Shown here: positions 44,249 through 54,833 of the stretch, one piece after another
Layout: each line of letters starts with the position of its first letter
Position numbering within the stretch: the stretch's first letter is position 1
Source of the DNA: Ottowia sp. SB7-C50
GTDB taxonomy: Bacteria; Pseudomonadota; Gammaproteobacteria; Burkholderiales; Burkholderiaceae_C
DNA: 64,000 bases
Assembly: GCF_033110285.1 (NCBI RefSeq)
Contig: NZ_CP136995.1
Coordinates: forward strand, 186,001-250,000
Direction of reading: 5' to 3'
The notes under the pieces: model-generated
What the model was told of the DNA's origin: nothing
Seen by the model: the letters and a program-made list of their open reading frames with translations, nothing else
Database searches by the model: none
Position numbers and translations under genes: made by a program

Positions 44249-47200
44249 TCAGCCGCGGGCCGCTTCCAGCGCGCGCTGCAGGTAGCGCCCGGTGTGGCTT
44301 TTGGGCGACGCGGCCACGTCTTCCGGCGTGCCTTGCGCCACCACGGTGCCGCCGCCATCGCCGCCCTCCGGCCCCATGTCGATCAGCCAGTCGGCGGTCT
44401 TAATGACGTCCAGGTTGTGCTCGATGACGACGATGGTGTTGCCCGCGTCGCGCAACTGGTGCAGCACCTTCAGCAGCAGTTCGATGTCGGCAAAGTGCAG
44501 CCCGGTGGTAGGCTCGTCCAGGATGTAGAGCGTGCGCCCGGTGTCGCGGCGCGACAGCTCGTGCGCCAGCTTGACGCGCTGCGCTTCGCCGCCCGACAGC
44601 GTGGTCGCGCTCTGGCCGAGCTGGATGTAGCTCAGGCCCACGTCCAGCAGCGTCTGCAGGCGGCGCGCAAGGTTGGGCTGATCGCGGAAGAAGGCGTGCG
44701 CCTCTTCCACCGTCATGTCCAGGATCTGCGCGATGTGGCGGCCCTTCCACTGCACTTCCAGCGTTTCGCGGTTGTAGCGCTGGCCGTGGCAGACGTCGCA
44801 CGGCACGTACACGTCGGGCAGAAAGTGCATCTCGACCTTCACCACGCCTTCGCCCTGGCAGGCTTCGCAGCGCCCGCCGCCGCTGGACTGCGGCACGTTG
44901 AAGCTGAACCGGCCCGGGCCGTAGCCGCGCTCGCGCGCCGTCGCCGTCTCGGCCATCAGCTCGCGGATGGGCGTGAACAGGCCGGTGTAGGTGGCCGGGT
45001 TGCTGCGCGGCGTGCGGCCGATGGGCGACTGGTCGACGGCGATCACCTTGTCGAACTGGTCCAGCCCCACGATGGCCTCGTGCGGCGCCGGCTCGGCGTG
45101 GGCGCGGTGAATGGCCTGCGCCGCCGCCGCGTACAAGGTGTCGTTGACCAGCGTGCTCTTGCCCGAACCCGACACGCCCGTCACGCAGGTGAACAGGCCG
45201 ACCGGAATGTCCACCGTCACGTCGCGCAGGTTGTGCCCGTGCGCGCCGACGATGCGCAGCGCGCCCTCGGGCGCCTCGTTCTTCGATGTTTTGGGCCGCT
45301 CGCGCTGGCTGGAAGCGCGTGATGCGCTATCAATGGCATAGCTGGGTGCGCGCCGCGCCGGCACGTCGATGCGCCGCTCGCCACGCAGGAACTGGCCCGT
45401 CACCGACGCGGGCGCGGCCGCCACCTGCGCAAAGTTGCCCTGCGCCATCACCCGCCCGCCGTGCACGCCGGCGCCGGGGCCCATGTCGATGATGTGGTCG
45501 GCCGCGCGCATCATGTCCTCGTCGTGCTCGACCACCAGCACGCTGTTGCCCAGGTCGCGCAGGTGCTGCAGCGTGCCGATCAGGCGGTCGTTGTCGCGCT
45601 GGTGCAGGCCGATGCTGGGCTCGTCCAGCACGTACATCACGCCCGTCAGGCCGCTGCCGATCTGGCTGGCCAGGCGGATGCGCTGCGCCTCGCCGCCCGA
45701 CAGCGTCTCGGCGCTGCGGTCCAGGCTCAGGTAGTTCAGCCCCACGTCGTTGAGGAATTTCAGCCGGTTGCCGATCTCGCGCACCACCTTGTCGGCGATC
45801 TCGGCCTTGGCGCCGTGCAGTTGCAGGGCGTCGAAATACTGCTTGGCCTCGCCCAGCGTCACGTGGCTGATCTGGTAGATGGCGCGGCGCTGCTCGCCGT
45901 CGCCCACGTACACGTGGCGCGACTCGCGGCGCAGGCGCGTGCCGCCGCAGTCGGGGCAGGGCTGCGTGCCGCGGTAGCGTGCCAGCTCTTCGCGCACGAT
46001 GGGCGAATCGGTCTCGCGGTAACGCCGCGCCATGTTGGGCAGGATGCCTTCGAACGGGTGCTTCTTCTTGACCTTCTTGCCCGCGAAGTTGCCGCTCTCC
46101 ATGGTGTAGCTGAAGGCAATGTCCTCGACGCCCGAACCGTGCAGCACCACCTGGCGCACGGCTTCGGGCAAGTCTTCGAACGGCGTGTCGACGTCGAAGC
46201 CGTAGTGCCGCGCCAGCGACTCGATCAGCGAGAAGTAATAGCCATTGCGCCGGTCCCAGCCCTTGATGGCGCCGCTGGCCAGGCTCAGGCTGGGGAAGGC
46301 CACCACGCGCTCGGCGTCGAACACCTCGGTGGTGCCCAGCCCGTCGCAAGTCGGGCAGGCGCCGGCCGGCGCGTTGAACGAGAACAGGCGCGGCTCCAGT
46401 TCGGCAATCGAATAGCCGCACGCCGGGCAGGCAAACTTGCTGTTGAACAGGTGTTCGCGCCCGGTGTCCATTTCCAGCACGATGGCGCGCCCGTCGGTCA
46501 GGCGCAGCGCGGCTTCCAGGCTGTCGGCCAGGCGCGACTTCAAGGCGCTCGCCGGTCCGCTCCCAAGAGCGCCTTTCACCCCCTCGGGGGGACGGGGCGA
46601 AGCCCCTCGGGGGCCGTCGGTGCTGGCCCGCACCTTCAGGCGGTCGACGACGACGTCGATGTCGTGCTTTTCGGCCTTCTTCAACTGCGGCAGATCTTCC
46701 ACCGCCAGCACCTGGCCGCCGACGCGAAAACGCACGTAGCCCTGCGCCTGCATCTGCTCGAACAGCTCGCTGAATTCGCCCTTGCGGTCGCGCGCCACCG
46801 GGGCCAGGATCATCACTTTGGTGTCCTCCGGCAGCGCCAGCACCGCGTCGACCATCTGGCTCACGGTCTGCACCGTCAGCGGCAGGTCGTGGTCGGGGCA
46901 ATACGGCGTGCCGGCGCGCGCGAACAGCAGGCGCAGGTAGTCGTGGATCTCGGTCACCGTGCCCACGGTGGAGCGCGGGTTGTGGCTGGTCGCCTTCTGC
47001 TCGATGGCGATGGCGGGCGACAGGCCTTCGATCAGGTCCACGTCGGGCTTGTCCATCAACTGCAGAAACTGCCGCGCATAGGCCGACAGGCTTTCGACGT
47101 AGCGCCGCTGCCCCTCGGCATACAGCGTGTCGAACGCCAGCGACGACTTGCCCGACCCCGACAGCCCCGTCACCACCACCAGCTGGTGCTTGGGGATGTC

Positions 47201-47329
47201 GAGGTCGATGTTCTTCAGGTTGTGCGTGCGGGCGCCACGCACCGACAGGCGCTGCGCGCGCAGCGCAGCGGCCAGCGGGGTGCCGGCGTCGGCATCGAAA
47301 GGCACGGGAGGCTTGGAAAGATCGGTCAT
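44249..47329 (-). CDS. uvrA: UvrA excinuclease subunit
   Basis: UvrA recognises bulky DNA lesions and loads UvrB. The 1026-residue protein has two ABC ATPase modules ([15 protein letters not shown] and [15 protein letters not shown]), signature segments [16 protein letters not shown] and [16 protein letters not shown], and zinc-finger Cys pairs (CPACGYS with CPTCDG, and CEACQGEG with CDVCHGQ). It is longer than usual. Two extra pieces are coded by repeat sequence: about residues 233-255 ([20 protein letters not shown]) and about 663-680 ([17 protein letters not shown]). Both are in frame. Confidence 0.96.
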   Translation of the reverse strand: MTDLSKPPVPFDADAGTPLAAALRAQRLSVRGARTHNLKNIDLDIPKHQLVVVTGLSGSGKSSLAFDTLYAEGQRRYVESLSAYARQFLQLMDKPDVDLIEGLSPAIAIEQKATSHNPRSTVGTVTEIHDYLRLLFARAGTPYCPDHDLPLTVQTVSQMVDAVLALPEDTKVMILAPVARDRKGEFSELFEQMQAQGYVRFRVGGQVLAVEDLPQLKKAEKHDIDVVVDRLKVRASTDGPRGASPRPPEGVKGALGSGPASALKSRLADSLEAALRLTDGRAIVLEMDTGREHLFNSKFACPACGYSIAELEPRLFSFNAPAGACPTCDGLGTTEVFDAERVVAFPSLSLASGAIKGWDRRNGYYFSLIESLARHYGFDVDTPFEDLPEAVRQVVLHGSGVEDIAFSYTMESGNFAGKKVKKKHPFEGILPNMARRYRETDSPIVREELARYRGTQPCPDCGGTRLRRESRHVYVGDGEQRRAIYQISHVTLGEAKQYFDALQLHGAKAEIADKVVREIGNRLKFLNDVGLNYLSLDRSAETLSGGEAQRIRLASQIGSGLTGVMYVLDEPSIGLHQRDNDRLIGTLQHLRDLGNSVLVVEHDEDMMRAADHIIDMGPGAGVHGGRVMAQGNFAQVAAAPASVTGQFLRGERRIDVPARRAPSYAIDSASRASSQRERPKTSKNEAPEGALRIVGAHGHNLRDVTVDIPVGLFTCVTGVSGSGKSTLVNDTLYAAAAQAIHRAHAEPAPHEAIVGLDQFDKVIAVDQSPIGRTPRSNPATYTGLFTPIRELMAETATARERGYGPGRFSFNVPQSSGGGRCEACQGEGVVKVEMHFLPDVYVPCDVCHGQRYNRETLEVQWKGRHIAQILDMTVEEAHAFFRDQPNLARRLQTLLDVGLSYIQLGQSATTLSGGEAQRVKLAHELSRRDTGRTLYILDEPTTGLHFADIELLLKVLHQLRDAGNTIVVIEHNLDVIKTADWLIDMGPEGGDGGGTVVAQGTPEDVAASPKSHTGRYLQRALEAARG
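46560..46625. repeat. C/G-rich repeat inside uvrA
   Basis: CACCCCCTCGGGGGGACGGG and CCCCTCGGGGG, related to the intergenic C/G-rich family. It codes for an in-frame Gly/Pro/Arg-rich insert in UvrA. Confidence 0.6.
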
Positions 47330-47446
47330 GAAACGGCGCGGCCCCGGGATGTCCGGGGCAACCGGCCATTATCGAAGCTGGCGGCGATCCGCGCCAGTGC
47401 AAGGGGCGGTCGCGTGATCCGCGCCACGCACCGCCGGGCGCGGCTG

Positions 47447-48019
47447 TCAGCGTTCAGGCACGGTCTGCAGCGGCCCGAGCGTCAGGACGCGGTAGCGCAG
47501 CGTCATGGCTTCCGGCACGAAGGCGACCACTGGCAGGCGGCTGTTGTAATCCAGCCGCGGCGAAGCAATGGCCGCAAACGTCTGTCCGTGATCGGGGATT
47601 GGCCAGCAGCCCATGGCGGTCCGGATGATCCGGCCGTCGCTCTTGAACACCCAATAGGTATGGCCGACGCCGCGCAGGCTGTGCTGTTCGACTTCACCTT
47701 GCAGCACCGGCGCGTTGCAGTTGTCCCATTCGACCACCATGCCGCCGAACAGCTCGACCTGCAGCTGGTTCTCATCGGCGCGCTCAGGCAGATAAAAAAC
47801 GTGCCGACGATAGCCGGCCATGTGCTCGGGCACCGTGCGCAGCGCGTCTTGCAACGTCAGCGCGGGTCGAAGGCTCCCACCCTGGCGTGGCAAATCCTGC
47901 GCCGTGGCGGCGTGGGTGAGCGCCCAGGCGACCGCAGCCGCCACGCCAAGGCGCCAGCGCGCGGCCTTGCTCAGGCCAGGTCTGTGCAGTGGTGCAGCGG
48001 GCAGGTTCGAGGGTCGCAT
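47447..48019 (-). CDS. eco: Ecotin-like serine protease inhibitor
   Basis: A 190-residue periplasmic inhibitor of trypsin-fold proteases. The signal peptide ends THAATAQ. The ecotin fold is recognisable: RRHVFYLPERADENQLQVEL, a Cys in VVEWDNCNAP, SLRGVGHTYWVF, the reactive loop IIRTAMGC, and YNSRLPVVAFVPEAMTLRYR. The two Cys match the disulfide of E. coli ecotin. Counting back three residues from the loop Cys puts Ala at the P1 position, where E. coli has Met. It is longer than E. coli ecotin at the N-terminus. ATG 48019 fits the signal peptide. Confidence 0.87.
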   Translation of the reverse strand: MRPSNLPAAPLHRPGLSKAARWRLGVAAAVAWALTHAATAQDLPRQGGSLRPALTLQDALRTVPEHMAGYRRHVFYLPERADENQLQVELFGGMVVEWDNCNAPVLQGEVEQHSLRGVGHTYWVFKSDGRIIRTAMGCWPIPDHGQTFAAIASPRLDYNSRLPVVAFVPEAMTLRYRVLTLGPLQTVPER

Positions 48020-48124
48020 GCGGGCAACATAGCAGAACCTGTTGGCCGTTGCGCAGGTTGCCCGCGCAACGCGGCAAGCCTCGGGGTCAACCGTGGGGCG
48101 ATCAAAAAGTAATCCCATAAAAAG

Positions 48125-48170
48125 ACGCGCCAGCGCTTTATTGGATTACACATATAGCTATCAAAATAGG
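48125..48170. repeat. Dispersed ATAGC/AAGCGC repeat copy (reverse)
   Basis: GCGCCAGCGCTTTATTGG followed by ACATATAGCTATCAAAATAG, in the gap between eco and dctA. Confidence 0.6.
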
Positions 48171-48317
48171 AGTCATGTTCGCGTCGATGCGGACGGACGG
48201 ATCCCGGTATACGTTCAACTACGTATCGATTTTGTGTAGGCGCAGGACTACATTTCTGACCCGGCACCGGCGCGCTCGTCGTGGGCGGGCGGGGTGCCTC
48301 ACAGAGAGAGACACCCC

Positions 48318-49658
48318 ATGCTGACCGCCGAAGAAATCGAATCGCATACACACGCGCCGCGCCATACGCCCTGGTACAAGATCCTGTACGTCCAGGTCAT
48401 CATCGCCATCGTGCTGGGCATCCTGCTGGGCATGTTCTGGCCCAGCCTGGGCGAGCAGATGAAGCCGCTGGGCGACGCCTTCATCAAGCTGGTGAAGATG
48501 ATCATCGCGCCGGTGATCTTCCTGACCGTGGTCACCGGCATCGCCGGCATGAGCAACATGCGCGCCGTCGGCCGCGTGGCCGGCAAGGCGATGATCTACT
48601 TCCTGACCTTCTCCACGCTGGCGCTGGTGGTGGGCATGATCGTGGCCAACACGCTGCAGCCGGGCGCCGGCATGCACATCGACCCGAAGTCGCTGGACGC
48701 GTCGAAGGTCAGCACCTACGTCAGCAAGGCGCACGACTCGACGCTGACGGGCTTTCTGCTGAACGTGATCCCCGAGACGCTGGTCAGCCCGCTGGTGGGG
48801 GGCGACATCCTGCAGGTGCTGTTCGTGGCCATCCTGTTTGGCATTGCGCTGGCGGCGGTGGGCGACCGCGGGCGGCCGGTGTTCGACTTTCTGAGCACGC
48901 TGGCGGTGCCGGTGTTCAAACTGGTGGCGATCTTGATGAAGTTCGCCCCGATCGGCGCGTTTGGTGCCATGGCCTTCACCATCGGCAAGTACGGCATCAA
49001 GTCGATCGGCAACCTGGCCATGCTGGTGGGCACGTTCTACATCACGTCGCTGCTGTTCGTGCTGGTGGTGCTGGGGCTGGTGGCGTACTTCAACGGCTTT
49101 TCCATCCTCAGGCTGATCCGCTACATCAAGGACGAACTGCTGCTGGTGCTGGGCACCAGCAGCAGCGAATCGGCGCTGCCCAACCTGATGCACAAGATGG
49201 AGGCGGCCGGCTGCGGCAAGCCGGTGGTGGGGCTGGTGATTCCGATGGGCTACTCGTTCAACCTGGACGGCACCAACATCTACATGACGCTGGCGGCGCT
49301 GTTCATCGCGCAGGCGCTGGACATCAACCTGTCGCTGCAGCAGCAGATCCTGCTGCTGCTGGTGGCCATGCTCAGCTCCAAGGGCGCGGCGGGTGTGACC
49401 GGCGCCGGCTTCATCACGCTGGCGGCCACGCTGGCGGTGGTGCCCGAGGTGCCGGTGGCCGGCATGACGCTGATCCTGGGCATCGACCGCTTCATGAGCG
49501 AATGCCGCGCGCTGACCAACTTCATCGGCAACGCGGTCGCCACCGTGGTGGTGTCGCGCTGGGACGGCCAGCTGGACAACGTGCGCCTGCACGCCGTGCT
49601 GGGCAACCCGTCGATGGTGCACGAGCCGACGCTGGTCGGCATGACGGCCGACGACTGA
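48318..49658 (+). CDS. dctA: C4-dicarboxylate:cation symporter DctA
   Basis: Imports succinate, fumarate and malate with protons. The 446-residue protein has the DAACS family signatures: [20 protein letters not shown], the serine-rich [36 protein letters not shown] and [14 protein letters not shown]. About eight helices plus two re-entrant loops are expected. It is transcribed divergently from ecotin; no dctBD regulators are nearby. Confidence 0.95.
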   Translation: MLTAEEIESHTHAPRHTPWYKILYVQVIIAIVLGILLGMFWPSLGEQMKPLGDAFIKLVKMIIAPVIFLTVVTGIAGMSNMRAVGRVAGKAMIYFLTFSTLALVVGMIVANTLQPGAGMHIDPKSLDASKVSTYVSKAHDSTLTGFLLNVIPETLVSPLVGGDILQVLFVAILFGIALAAVGDRGRPVFDFLSTLAVPVFKLVAILMKFAPIGAFGAMAFTIGKYGIKSIGNLAMLVGTFYITSLLFVLVVLGLVAYFNGFSILRLIRYIKDELLLVLGTSSSESALPNLMHKMEAAGCGKPVVGLVIPMGYSFNLDGTNIYMTLAALFIAQALDINLSLQQQILLLLVAMLSSKGAAGVTGAGFITLAATLAVVPEVPVAGMTLILGIDRFMSECRALTNFIGNAVATVVVSRWDGQLDNVRLHAVLGNPSMVHEPTLVGMTADD

Positions 49659-49683
49659 GCGCGTCCGGCGTGCGTCGCGCGGG

Positions 49684-50145
49684 TCAGCGCGGCGCCTTGC
49701 CGCGCGTCAGCTGCTGCAGGTGCTGCTTCATCTTGCGCGATTCGGCGATGGAATGGTCGATGCGCTTTTCGGCTTCGCCGATGATGCGGCGCATCATCGC
49801 GACGTCGGGGTCCTTCCAGTCGCCGCCCGCCTGGCTGGCCATGTAGGCCACGGCGCGCGAAAACTCCACCAGCGTCAGCTTCGGGTCGCCGCCTTGCGCC
49901 GGCATGGCGCGCACGCCCACCCAGGCGTGGCCGGTCAGCACCGCCTGGCCTTCCTTGATCAGCGGCGCCCAGGCCTGGGCGTCCTTGAACTTGGGCGCAT
50001 GCGCCACCCCCGTTTCGTGGCAGGCCACGCAGACCTGGCGGTACACCTGCTCGCCGCTGCGCAGGTTGGGCGGAATGCTGAGCTGGGCCAGCGCCGGGCC
50101 GGCGGCCAGCATCATCAGGGCGGCGTAGAGCGGACGAAGGGTCAT
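49684..50145 (-). CDS. Periplasmic monoheme cytochrome c
   Basis: A 153-residue class I cytochrome c. The signal peptide ends AGPALAQ and the heme motif CVACH follows at about residue 40 (VYRQVCVACHETGVAHAPKF). A Met ligand is likely in VRAMPAQGG. After the heme domain is a Lys/Arg-rich tail (RIIGEAEKRIDHSIAESRKM). Its redox partner is not evident. ATG 50145 was chosen for the signal peptide. Confidence 0.88.
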   Translation of the reverse strand: MTLRPLYAALMMLAAGPALAQLSIPPNLRSGEQVYRQVCVACHETGVAHAPKFKDAQAWAPLIKEGQAVLTGHAWVGVRAMPAQGGDPKLTLVEFSRAVAYMASQAGGDWKDPDVAMMRRIIGEAEKRIDHSIAESRKMKQHLQQLTRGKAPR

Positions 50146-50287
50146 GGGGGTCACCTTTGGCAATGAGTCACCGGTGTTTGTAACACGCGCCGGCCCCAGC
50201 CCGGCCCGCGCGCGCCTGCGCCCGAGGCGAATCACCGACAATGCGCGGTTGCCGGCGTGATCCGTCGCCGAACCACTGCCTGCCTCG

Positions 50288-51523
50288 ATGTCCGCGCCTG
50301 CCCCGCTCTCTCCCCCGGCCGCCCACCGAATGACGCCCGACGAGCGCCGCGCCAGCCTGTCGCTGGCGGGCATCTTCGCGCTGCGCATGCTGGGCTTGTT
50401 CCTGGTGCTGCCGGTGTTCGCGCTGGAGGCCGCGCGCCTGCCCGGCGGCCACGACCCGGCGCTGGTCGGGCTGGCGATGGGCATCTACGGGCTGACGCAG
50501 GCGGTGATGCAGGTGCCGCTGGGGTTGGCTTCTGACCGCGTGGGGCGCAAGAAGATCATCGTGATCGGCCTCGTCGTGTTTGCGCTGGGTAGCATGGTGG
50601 CGGCGCTGGCGGGCAGCGTGCAGATGCTGGTTGTCGGCCGCGCAATCCAGGGCGCGGGCGCGGTGTCTGCCGCCGTCACGGCGCTGCTGGCCGACCTGAC
50701 GCGCGACGAGGTGCGAACCAAGGGCATGGCGCTGGTGGGCATCAGCATCGCGGCGATGTTCGCGCTGTCGCTGGTGGCGGCGCCGCCGCTGGCGGGGGCG
50801 ATTGGCCTGACCGGCCTGTTCTGGATCACCGCCGCGCTGGCGCTGGCCGGTATCGCCGTGGTGCTGTGGTGGACGCCGGCTGAGCCTGCTAGCCAAGCCG
50901 ACGCGCCGCGCGGCCGGCTGGCCGACGTGTGGCTGCACCCCAACCTGTGGCGGCTGGACCTGGGCGTGTTCGTGCTGCACACGGTGCAGATGGCGATGTG
51001 GGTGGTGGTGCCGGGGCTGCTGGTGCAGGCGGGGCTACAAAAATCGCAGCACTGGCACGTGTATCTGCCAGCGGTGCTGGCCTCTTTCTTCATGCTGGGC
51101 GGCCTGTTCGCGGCCGAGCGGCGCGGGCAGTTGCGCGCGGTGCTGCGCATCGGCATCGCGCTGTTGTTCGTGGTGCAGCTGGCCCTGCTGCTGCTGGCGC
51201 CGCGCGCGCCGGGGCTGTGGACGCTGGGCGCGCTGATGTTCTTCTTTTTCATCGCCTTCAATTTGCTGGAAGCCACGCAGCCCAGCCTGATCTCGCGCCT
51301 GGCGCCCGCCCACGCGCGCGGCGCCGCGCTGGGCGTCTACAACACGCTGCAGTCGCTGGGCCTGTTTGCCGGCGGCGCGCTGGGCGGCTGGCTGGTCAAG
51401 GCCGGGGGTCCGCAGGCGGTGCTGGTGGCGACATCGGCGCTGGCGCTGCTGTGGCTGCTGGCGGGCTGGGCGCAGGTGGTGCCGGCGGCTCGGCCATCTG
51501 CTGCTCGGGCGTCTTCGCCTTAG
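50288..51523 (+). CDS. Major facilitator superfamily transporter
   Basis: A 411-residue, 12-helix MFS protein. Motif A is GLASDRVGRKKIIVIG between helices 2 and 3, and GRAIQGAGAVSAAVTALLAD follows. It resembles small-molecule or drug exporters; the substrate is unknown. An MFS gene between uvrA and ssb is a layout I have seen in other Burkholderiales. Its last 128 bases overlap the convergent ClC gene. Confidence 0.87.
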   Translation: MSAPAPLSPPAAHRMTPDERRASLSLAGIFALRMLGLFLVLPVFALEAARLPGGHDPALVGLAMGIYGLTQAVMQVPLGLASDRVGRKKIIVIGLVVFALGSMVAALAGSVQMLVVGRAIQGAGAVSAAVTALLADLTRDEVRTKGMALVGISIAAMFALSLVAAPPLAGAIGLTGLFWITAALALAGIAVVLWWTPAEPASQADAPRGRLADVWLHPNLWRLDLGVFVLHTVQMAMWVVVPGLLVQAGLQKSQHWHVYLPAVLASFFMLGGLFAAERRGQLRAVLRIGIALLFVVQLALLLLAPRAPGLWTLGALMFFFFIAFNLLEATQPSLISRLAPAHARGAALGVYNTLQSLGLFAGGALGGWLVKAGGPQAVLVATSALALLWLLAGWAQVVPAARPSAARASSP

Positions 51524-52847
51524 CGTCAGGTGCGAGGCGCGCCACCAGCTGATCGGCAATGGTGGCGTACAGCGGCCGGCTGACCATGCGCGACACCAGG
51601 CTGGCCAGCAGCGCGCACGACATCAGCCCCAGCACCATGGCGTAGCCGTCGACCATCTCCATCACGATGATCATGGCGGTGATGGGCGTCTGCGTCATCG
51701 CCGCCAGAAAGCCGGCCATGCCCAGCGCGATCAGCACCGTGGCGTGCTCGGGTGACAGCAGCGTCGCCACGTCGTGCCCCAGGCTGGCGCCGATCGACAG
51801 GCTGGGCGTGAACAGCCCGCCGGGCACGCCCGACCAGGCCGACAGCCAGGTGGCGACGAATTTCAGCAGCGTCCACAGCAGCGGAAAGTCCGGCGTCGCG
51901 CCGCCCAGCAGGGTGCGCGTGTGCACGTTGCCGCCGCCCACGGCGCTGGCCTGCGTCAGGATGCCGATCACCGCCACCGCCAGCCCGCAGGCGGCGGCAA
52001 AGCGGATCGGGTGCTGGCGCCGAAAGGCGCTGAAGCGGTCGCCGCCGCCAAACAGCGACACGATCAGCAGCCGCGCGAACAGCCCGCCCAGCAGCCCGCA
52101 GGCCACGGCCAGCGCCACGCCGGGCAGCAGCACACCCCAGCCCACATGCTCGATGCGGATGCGCCCGAAGTACGACAGGTTGCCAAACGCCGCCACCGCC
52201 ACCAGGCCGGCCATCACGATGGCGGCCAGCATCAGGCCGGACGAGCGCGTCTCCAGCCGGCGCGACAGCTCCTCGATGGCGAACACGATGCCGCCCAGCG
52301 GCGTGTTGAACGCCGCCGCGATGCCCGCCGCGCTGCCCGCCACCAGCAATTCGCGCGCACTGATGCCTGAGCGCGGCGACAGAAAGCGCCGCGCCGCATA
52401 CATCACACCCGCGGCAATCTGCACCGACGGGCCTTGCCGGCCAATCGACAGCCCCGCCAGCAGCCCGCCCGTCACGGCCAGCACCTTGGCCAGCGAAATC
52501 TTCAGCGACACCAGCGCCGAGCGCGACGGCGCGTCCAGCCGCGGGTCGAGCGCCGCCAGCGCCTGCGGCGGCCCCGAGCCGCCCGCGCCCGGCGCGAAGC
52601 GCATCGTCGCCCACACCACCCCCGCCGTCAGTGCCGGCGTCCACAGCAGCGGCCAGAAGCGCCAGCCGCCGTACATGGCGCGGAAGATCGATTCCGCCGC
52701 ATCGGCCAGCAGCGTGAACAGCACCACCGACAGCCCCGCCAGCAGCGCGAACAGCCCGACCACCACGCGGTCGATCCACACGCGCGGGTCGATCACCTCG
52801 CTGCGCACCTGGCCCAGAAAATCCGGGTCGCCCTTCATGCAGGGCAT
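51396..52847 (-). CDS. ClC-family chloride channel/antiporter
   Basis: A 483-residue ClC membrane protein. Family motifs are [35 protein letters not shown] and [15 protein letters not shown]. The gating Glu of GREGP is Gln here (residue 138), while the Glu pair of IEEL (191-192) is kept. Loss of the gating Glu uncouples proton exchange in E. coli ClcA mutants, so this protein may conduct chloride passively. The C-terminal 45 residues are Pro/Ala-rich and fall in the overlap with the MFS gene. Confidence 0.9.
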   Translation of the reverse strand: MPCMKGDPDFLGQVRSEVIDPRVWIDRVVVGLFALLAGLSVVLFTLLADAAESIFRAMYGGWRFWPLLWTPALTAGVVWATMRFAPGAGGSGPPQALAALDPRLDAPSRSALVSLKISLAKVLAVTGGLLAGLSIGRQGPSVQIAAGVMYAARRFLSPRSGISARELLVAGSAAGIAAAFNTPLGGIVFAIEELSRRLETRSSGLMLAAIVMAGLVAVAAFGNLSYFGRIRIEHVGWGVLLPGVALAVACGLLGGLFARLLIVSLFGGGDRFSAFRRQHPIRFAAACGLAVAVIGILTQASAVGGGNVHTRTLLGGATPDFPLLWTLLKFVATWLSAWSGVPGGLFTPSLSIGASLGHDVATLLSPEHATVLIALGMAGFLAAMTQTPITAMIIVMEMVDGYAMVLGLMSCALLASLVSRMVSRPLYATIADQLVARLAPDAKAKTPEQQMAEPPAPPAPSPPAATAAPAPMSPPAPPADPRP

Positions 52848-52923
52848 TCTGGCACGGGGGCATGCGGCACAATGTCAGACTCGTTCAACCGCTGTTTCCC
52901 CTTCACTTTTACAGGAACACGCC

Positions 52924-53430
52924 ATGGCCTCCGTCAACAAAGTCATCCTCGTCGGCAACCTGGGGCGCGACCCCGAAATGCGTTCTTTTCCCAGCGGCGA
53001 CCAGATCGCCAACGTGACGCTGGCCACCACCGACAAGTGGAAGGACAAGCAGACGGGCGAGCCGCGCGAGCACACCGAATGGCACCGCCTGGTGTTCAAT
53101 GGCCGGCTGGCCGAAATCGCCGGTCAGTATTTGCGCAAGGGCAGCCAGATCTACATTGAAGGCAGCATCCGCACGCGCAAGTACCAGGACAAGGACGGTG
53201 TCGAAAAATACGCCACCGACATCCGCGTCGACCAGATGCAGATGCTGGGCAGCCGCCAGGGCATGGGCGGCCCGTCCAGCGACGACGGTGGCTATGGCGA
53301 CGGCGGCTACGACGCGCCGCGCCGCGCCGCGCCGGCCCCGCGCGCCGCCCCGGCACCGCGTGCCCCGGCCCCCGCCGCGCGTCAGTCGTCGTCGGGCTTC
53401 GACGACATGGACGAAGACATCCCGTTCTGA
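52924..53430 (+). CDS. ssb: Single-stranded DNA-binding protein
   Basis: A 168-residue SSB. The OB-fold ([66 protein letters not shown]) covers about 110 residues. A Gly/Pro/Ala-rich linker and the acidic C-terminal tip DDMDEDIPF, which binds partner proteins, follow. It binds ssDNA as a tetramer in replication and repair. Confidence 0.97.
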   Translation: MASVNKVILVGNLGRDPEMRSFPSGDQIANVTLATTDKWKDKQTGEPREHTEWHRLVFNGRLAEIAGQYLRKGSQIYIEGSIRTRKYQDKDGVEKYATDIRVDQMQMLGSRQGMGGPSSDDGGYGDGGYDAPRRAAPAPRAAPAPRAPAPAARQSSSGFDDMDEDIPF

Positions 53431-53563
53431 GCGCGCGGGTCGGCGTCATCCGGCGCCGGCGGGCGCCGCGATTTAAAGCGAAATCGCATCCTGGCGCCGA
53501 TCCTGCCTGCGCAGGCAGCTATCAATAATATAGTCAGCATGGGCGACCGGCCGTGCGCTGGCG

Positions 53564-54652
53564 TCAGATCATCGCCGCCGGGTCGTCCGCCGTTTCGAGG
53601 AACACGCGCGCCTTGCGCGGCGACACGCTGACGGTGTCGCCTTCCTTAACGCCCAACCGGCGGAATTCGTCCGACGGCAGGTGCGCCTCCAGGATTTGCG
53701 TGGGGTGCTCGCGCGGCGTCAGCTCCAGCCGCGCCATCGGGCCGACCAGCAGCGCGCGGTCCAGCCGTGCGGCCAGGCCCGGCGCGCCGGCCACGTAAGG
53801 CGCCACCGCCAGGTCGCTCGGGCGCACGAAGGCCATGGCCTCGGCGTCCAGCGCGTCGGCATGCTCGGGCGCGGCGATCTGCCAGTCGCCCACTTGCAGT
53901 TGACCGCCGCTGGCGCGCCCTTTGAACAGGTTCACGTCGCCCAGAAAGCCGTAGACGAAGGGGCTGGCGGGCTGCTCCCACACCTCTTGCGGTGTGCCGA
54001 CCTGTTCGATGTGGCCCTTGTTCATCACCACCACGCGGTCGGCCACCTCCAGCGCCTCTTCCTGGTCGTGCGTGACGAAGATGCTGGTGACGTGCAGCTC
54101 GTCGTGCAGGCGGCGCAGCCACCTTCTCAGCTCTTTCCTCACCTTGGCGTCGAGCGCGCCAAAGGGCTCGTCCAGCAGCAGCACCTTGGGTTGTACCGCC
54201 AGCGCGCGCGCCAGGGCGATGCGCTGGCGCTGGCCGCCCGACAGTTGCGACGGGTAGCGGTCGGCCAGCCAGTCGAGCTGCACCAGGCTCAGCAGTTCGT
54301 GCACCTTGGCCTTGATCTGCGCGTCGCTCGGGCGCTCGCGGCGCGGCTTGACGCGCAGGCCAAAGGCCACGTTCTCGGCCACCGTCATGTGGCGGAACAG
54401 CGCGTAGTGCTGGAACACGAAGCCCACCTGCCGCTCGCGCACGTGCACGTCGGTGGTGTCGGCGCCGCTGAACAGGATGCTGCCGCTGTCGGCCGACTCC
54501 AACCCGGCGATGATGCGCAGCAGCGTGGTCTTGCCGCAGCCCGAAGGGCCCAGCAGCGCGACCAGCTCGCCCGAGGCGATGTCGAGGCTGACATCGTTCA
54601 GCGCGCGGAAGCTGCCGAAGTGCTTGGTGACGTGGCGGATTTCGATGCTCAT
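53564..54652 (-). CDS. cysA: Sulfate/thiosulfate ABC transporter ATPase
   Basis: The 362-residue ATPase of the sulfate importer. Walker [13 protein letters not shown], signature [15 protein letters not shown], Walker [13 protein letters not shown] and the switch His in [11 protein letters not shown] are all present. A C-terminal regulatory domain follows (TOBE-like, [12 protein letters not shown]). ATG 54652 begins at [13 protein letters not shown], the usual start. It is the last gene of sbp1-cysT-cysW-cysA, separated from cysW by a long hairpin element. Confidence 0.95.
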   Translation of the reverse strand: MSIEIRHVTKHFGSFRALNDVSLDIASGELVALLGPSGCGKTTLLRIIAGLESADSGSILFSGADTTDVHVRERQVGFVFQHYALFRHMTVAENVAFGLRVKPRRERPSDAQIKAKVHELLSLVQLDWLADRYPSQLSGGQRQRIALARALAVQPKVLLLDEPFGALDAKVRKELRRWLRRLHDELHVTSIFVTHDQEEALEVADRVVVMNKGHIEQVGTPQEVWEQPASPFVYGFLGDVNLFKGRASGGQLQVGDWQIAAPEHADALDAEAMAFVRPSDLAVAPYVAGAPGLAARLDRALLVGPMARLELTPREHPTQILEAHLPSDEFRRLGVKEGDTVSVSPRKARVFLETADDPAAMI

Positions 54653-54667
54653 GTTTTCAATACCTTG

Positions 54668-54828
54668 AAATACCGGACGCGAAGGGCGCGAAGGTTTCGC
54701 GAAGGACGCGAAAAAAACAGCCAAAGATTTGTTTTTTCGAATGCGGGTTGACGGCAAGGGGAAAGCAAGAAATTTGGTTTTCTTTCGCGTCCTTCGCGTA
54801 CCTTTTGCGTCCTTCGCGTCCGGCGGTT
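54668..54828. repeat. Long hairpin element (GGACGCGAA type)
   Basis: The left arm begins CCGGACGCGAAGGGCGCGAA and the right arm ends CTTCGCGTCCGG. Arms of about 45 bp enclose about 60 bases of AT-richer loop. Each arm has repeated GCGAAGGACGCGAA units. It is related in design to 42396-42530 and lies between cysW and cysA. Confidence 0.8.
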
Positions 54829-54833
54829 CTCAC

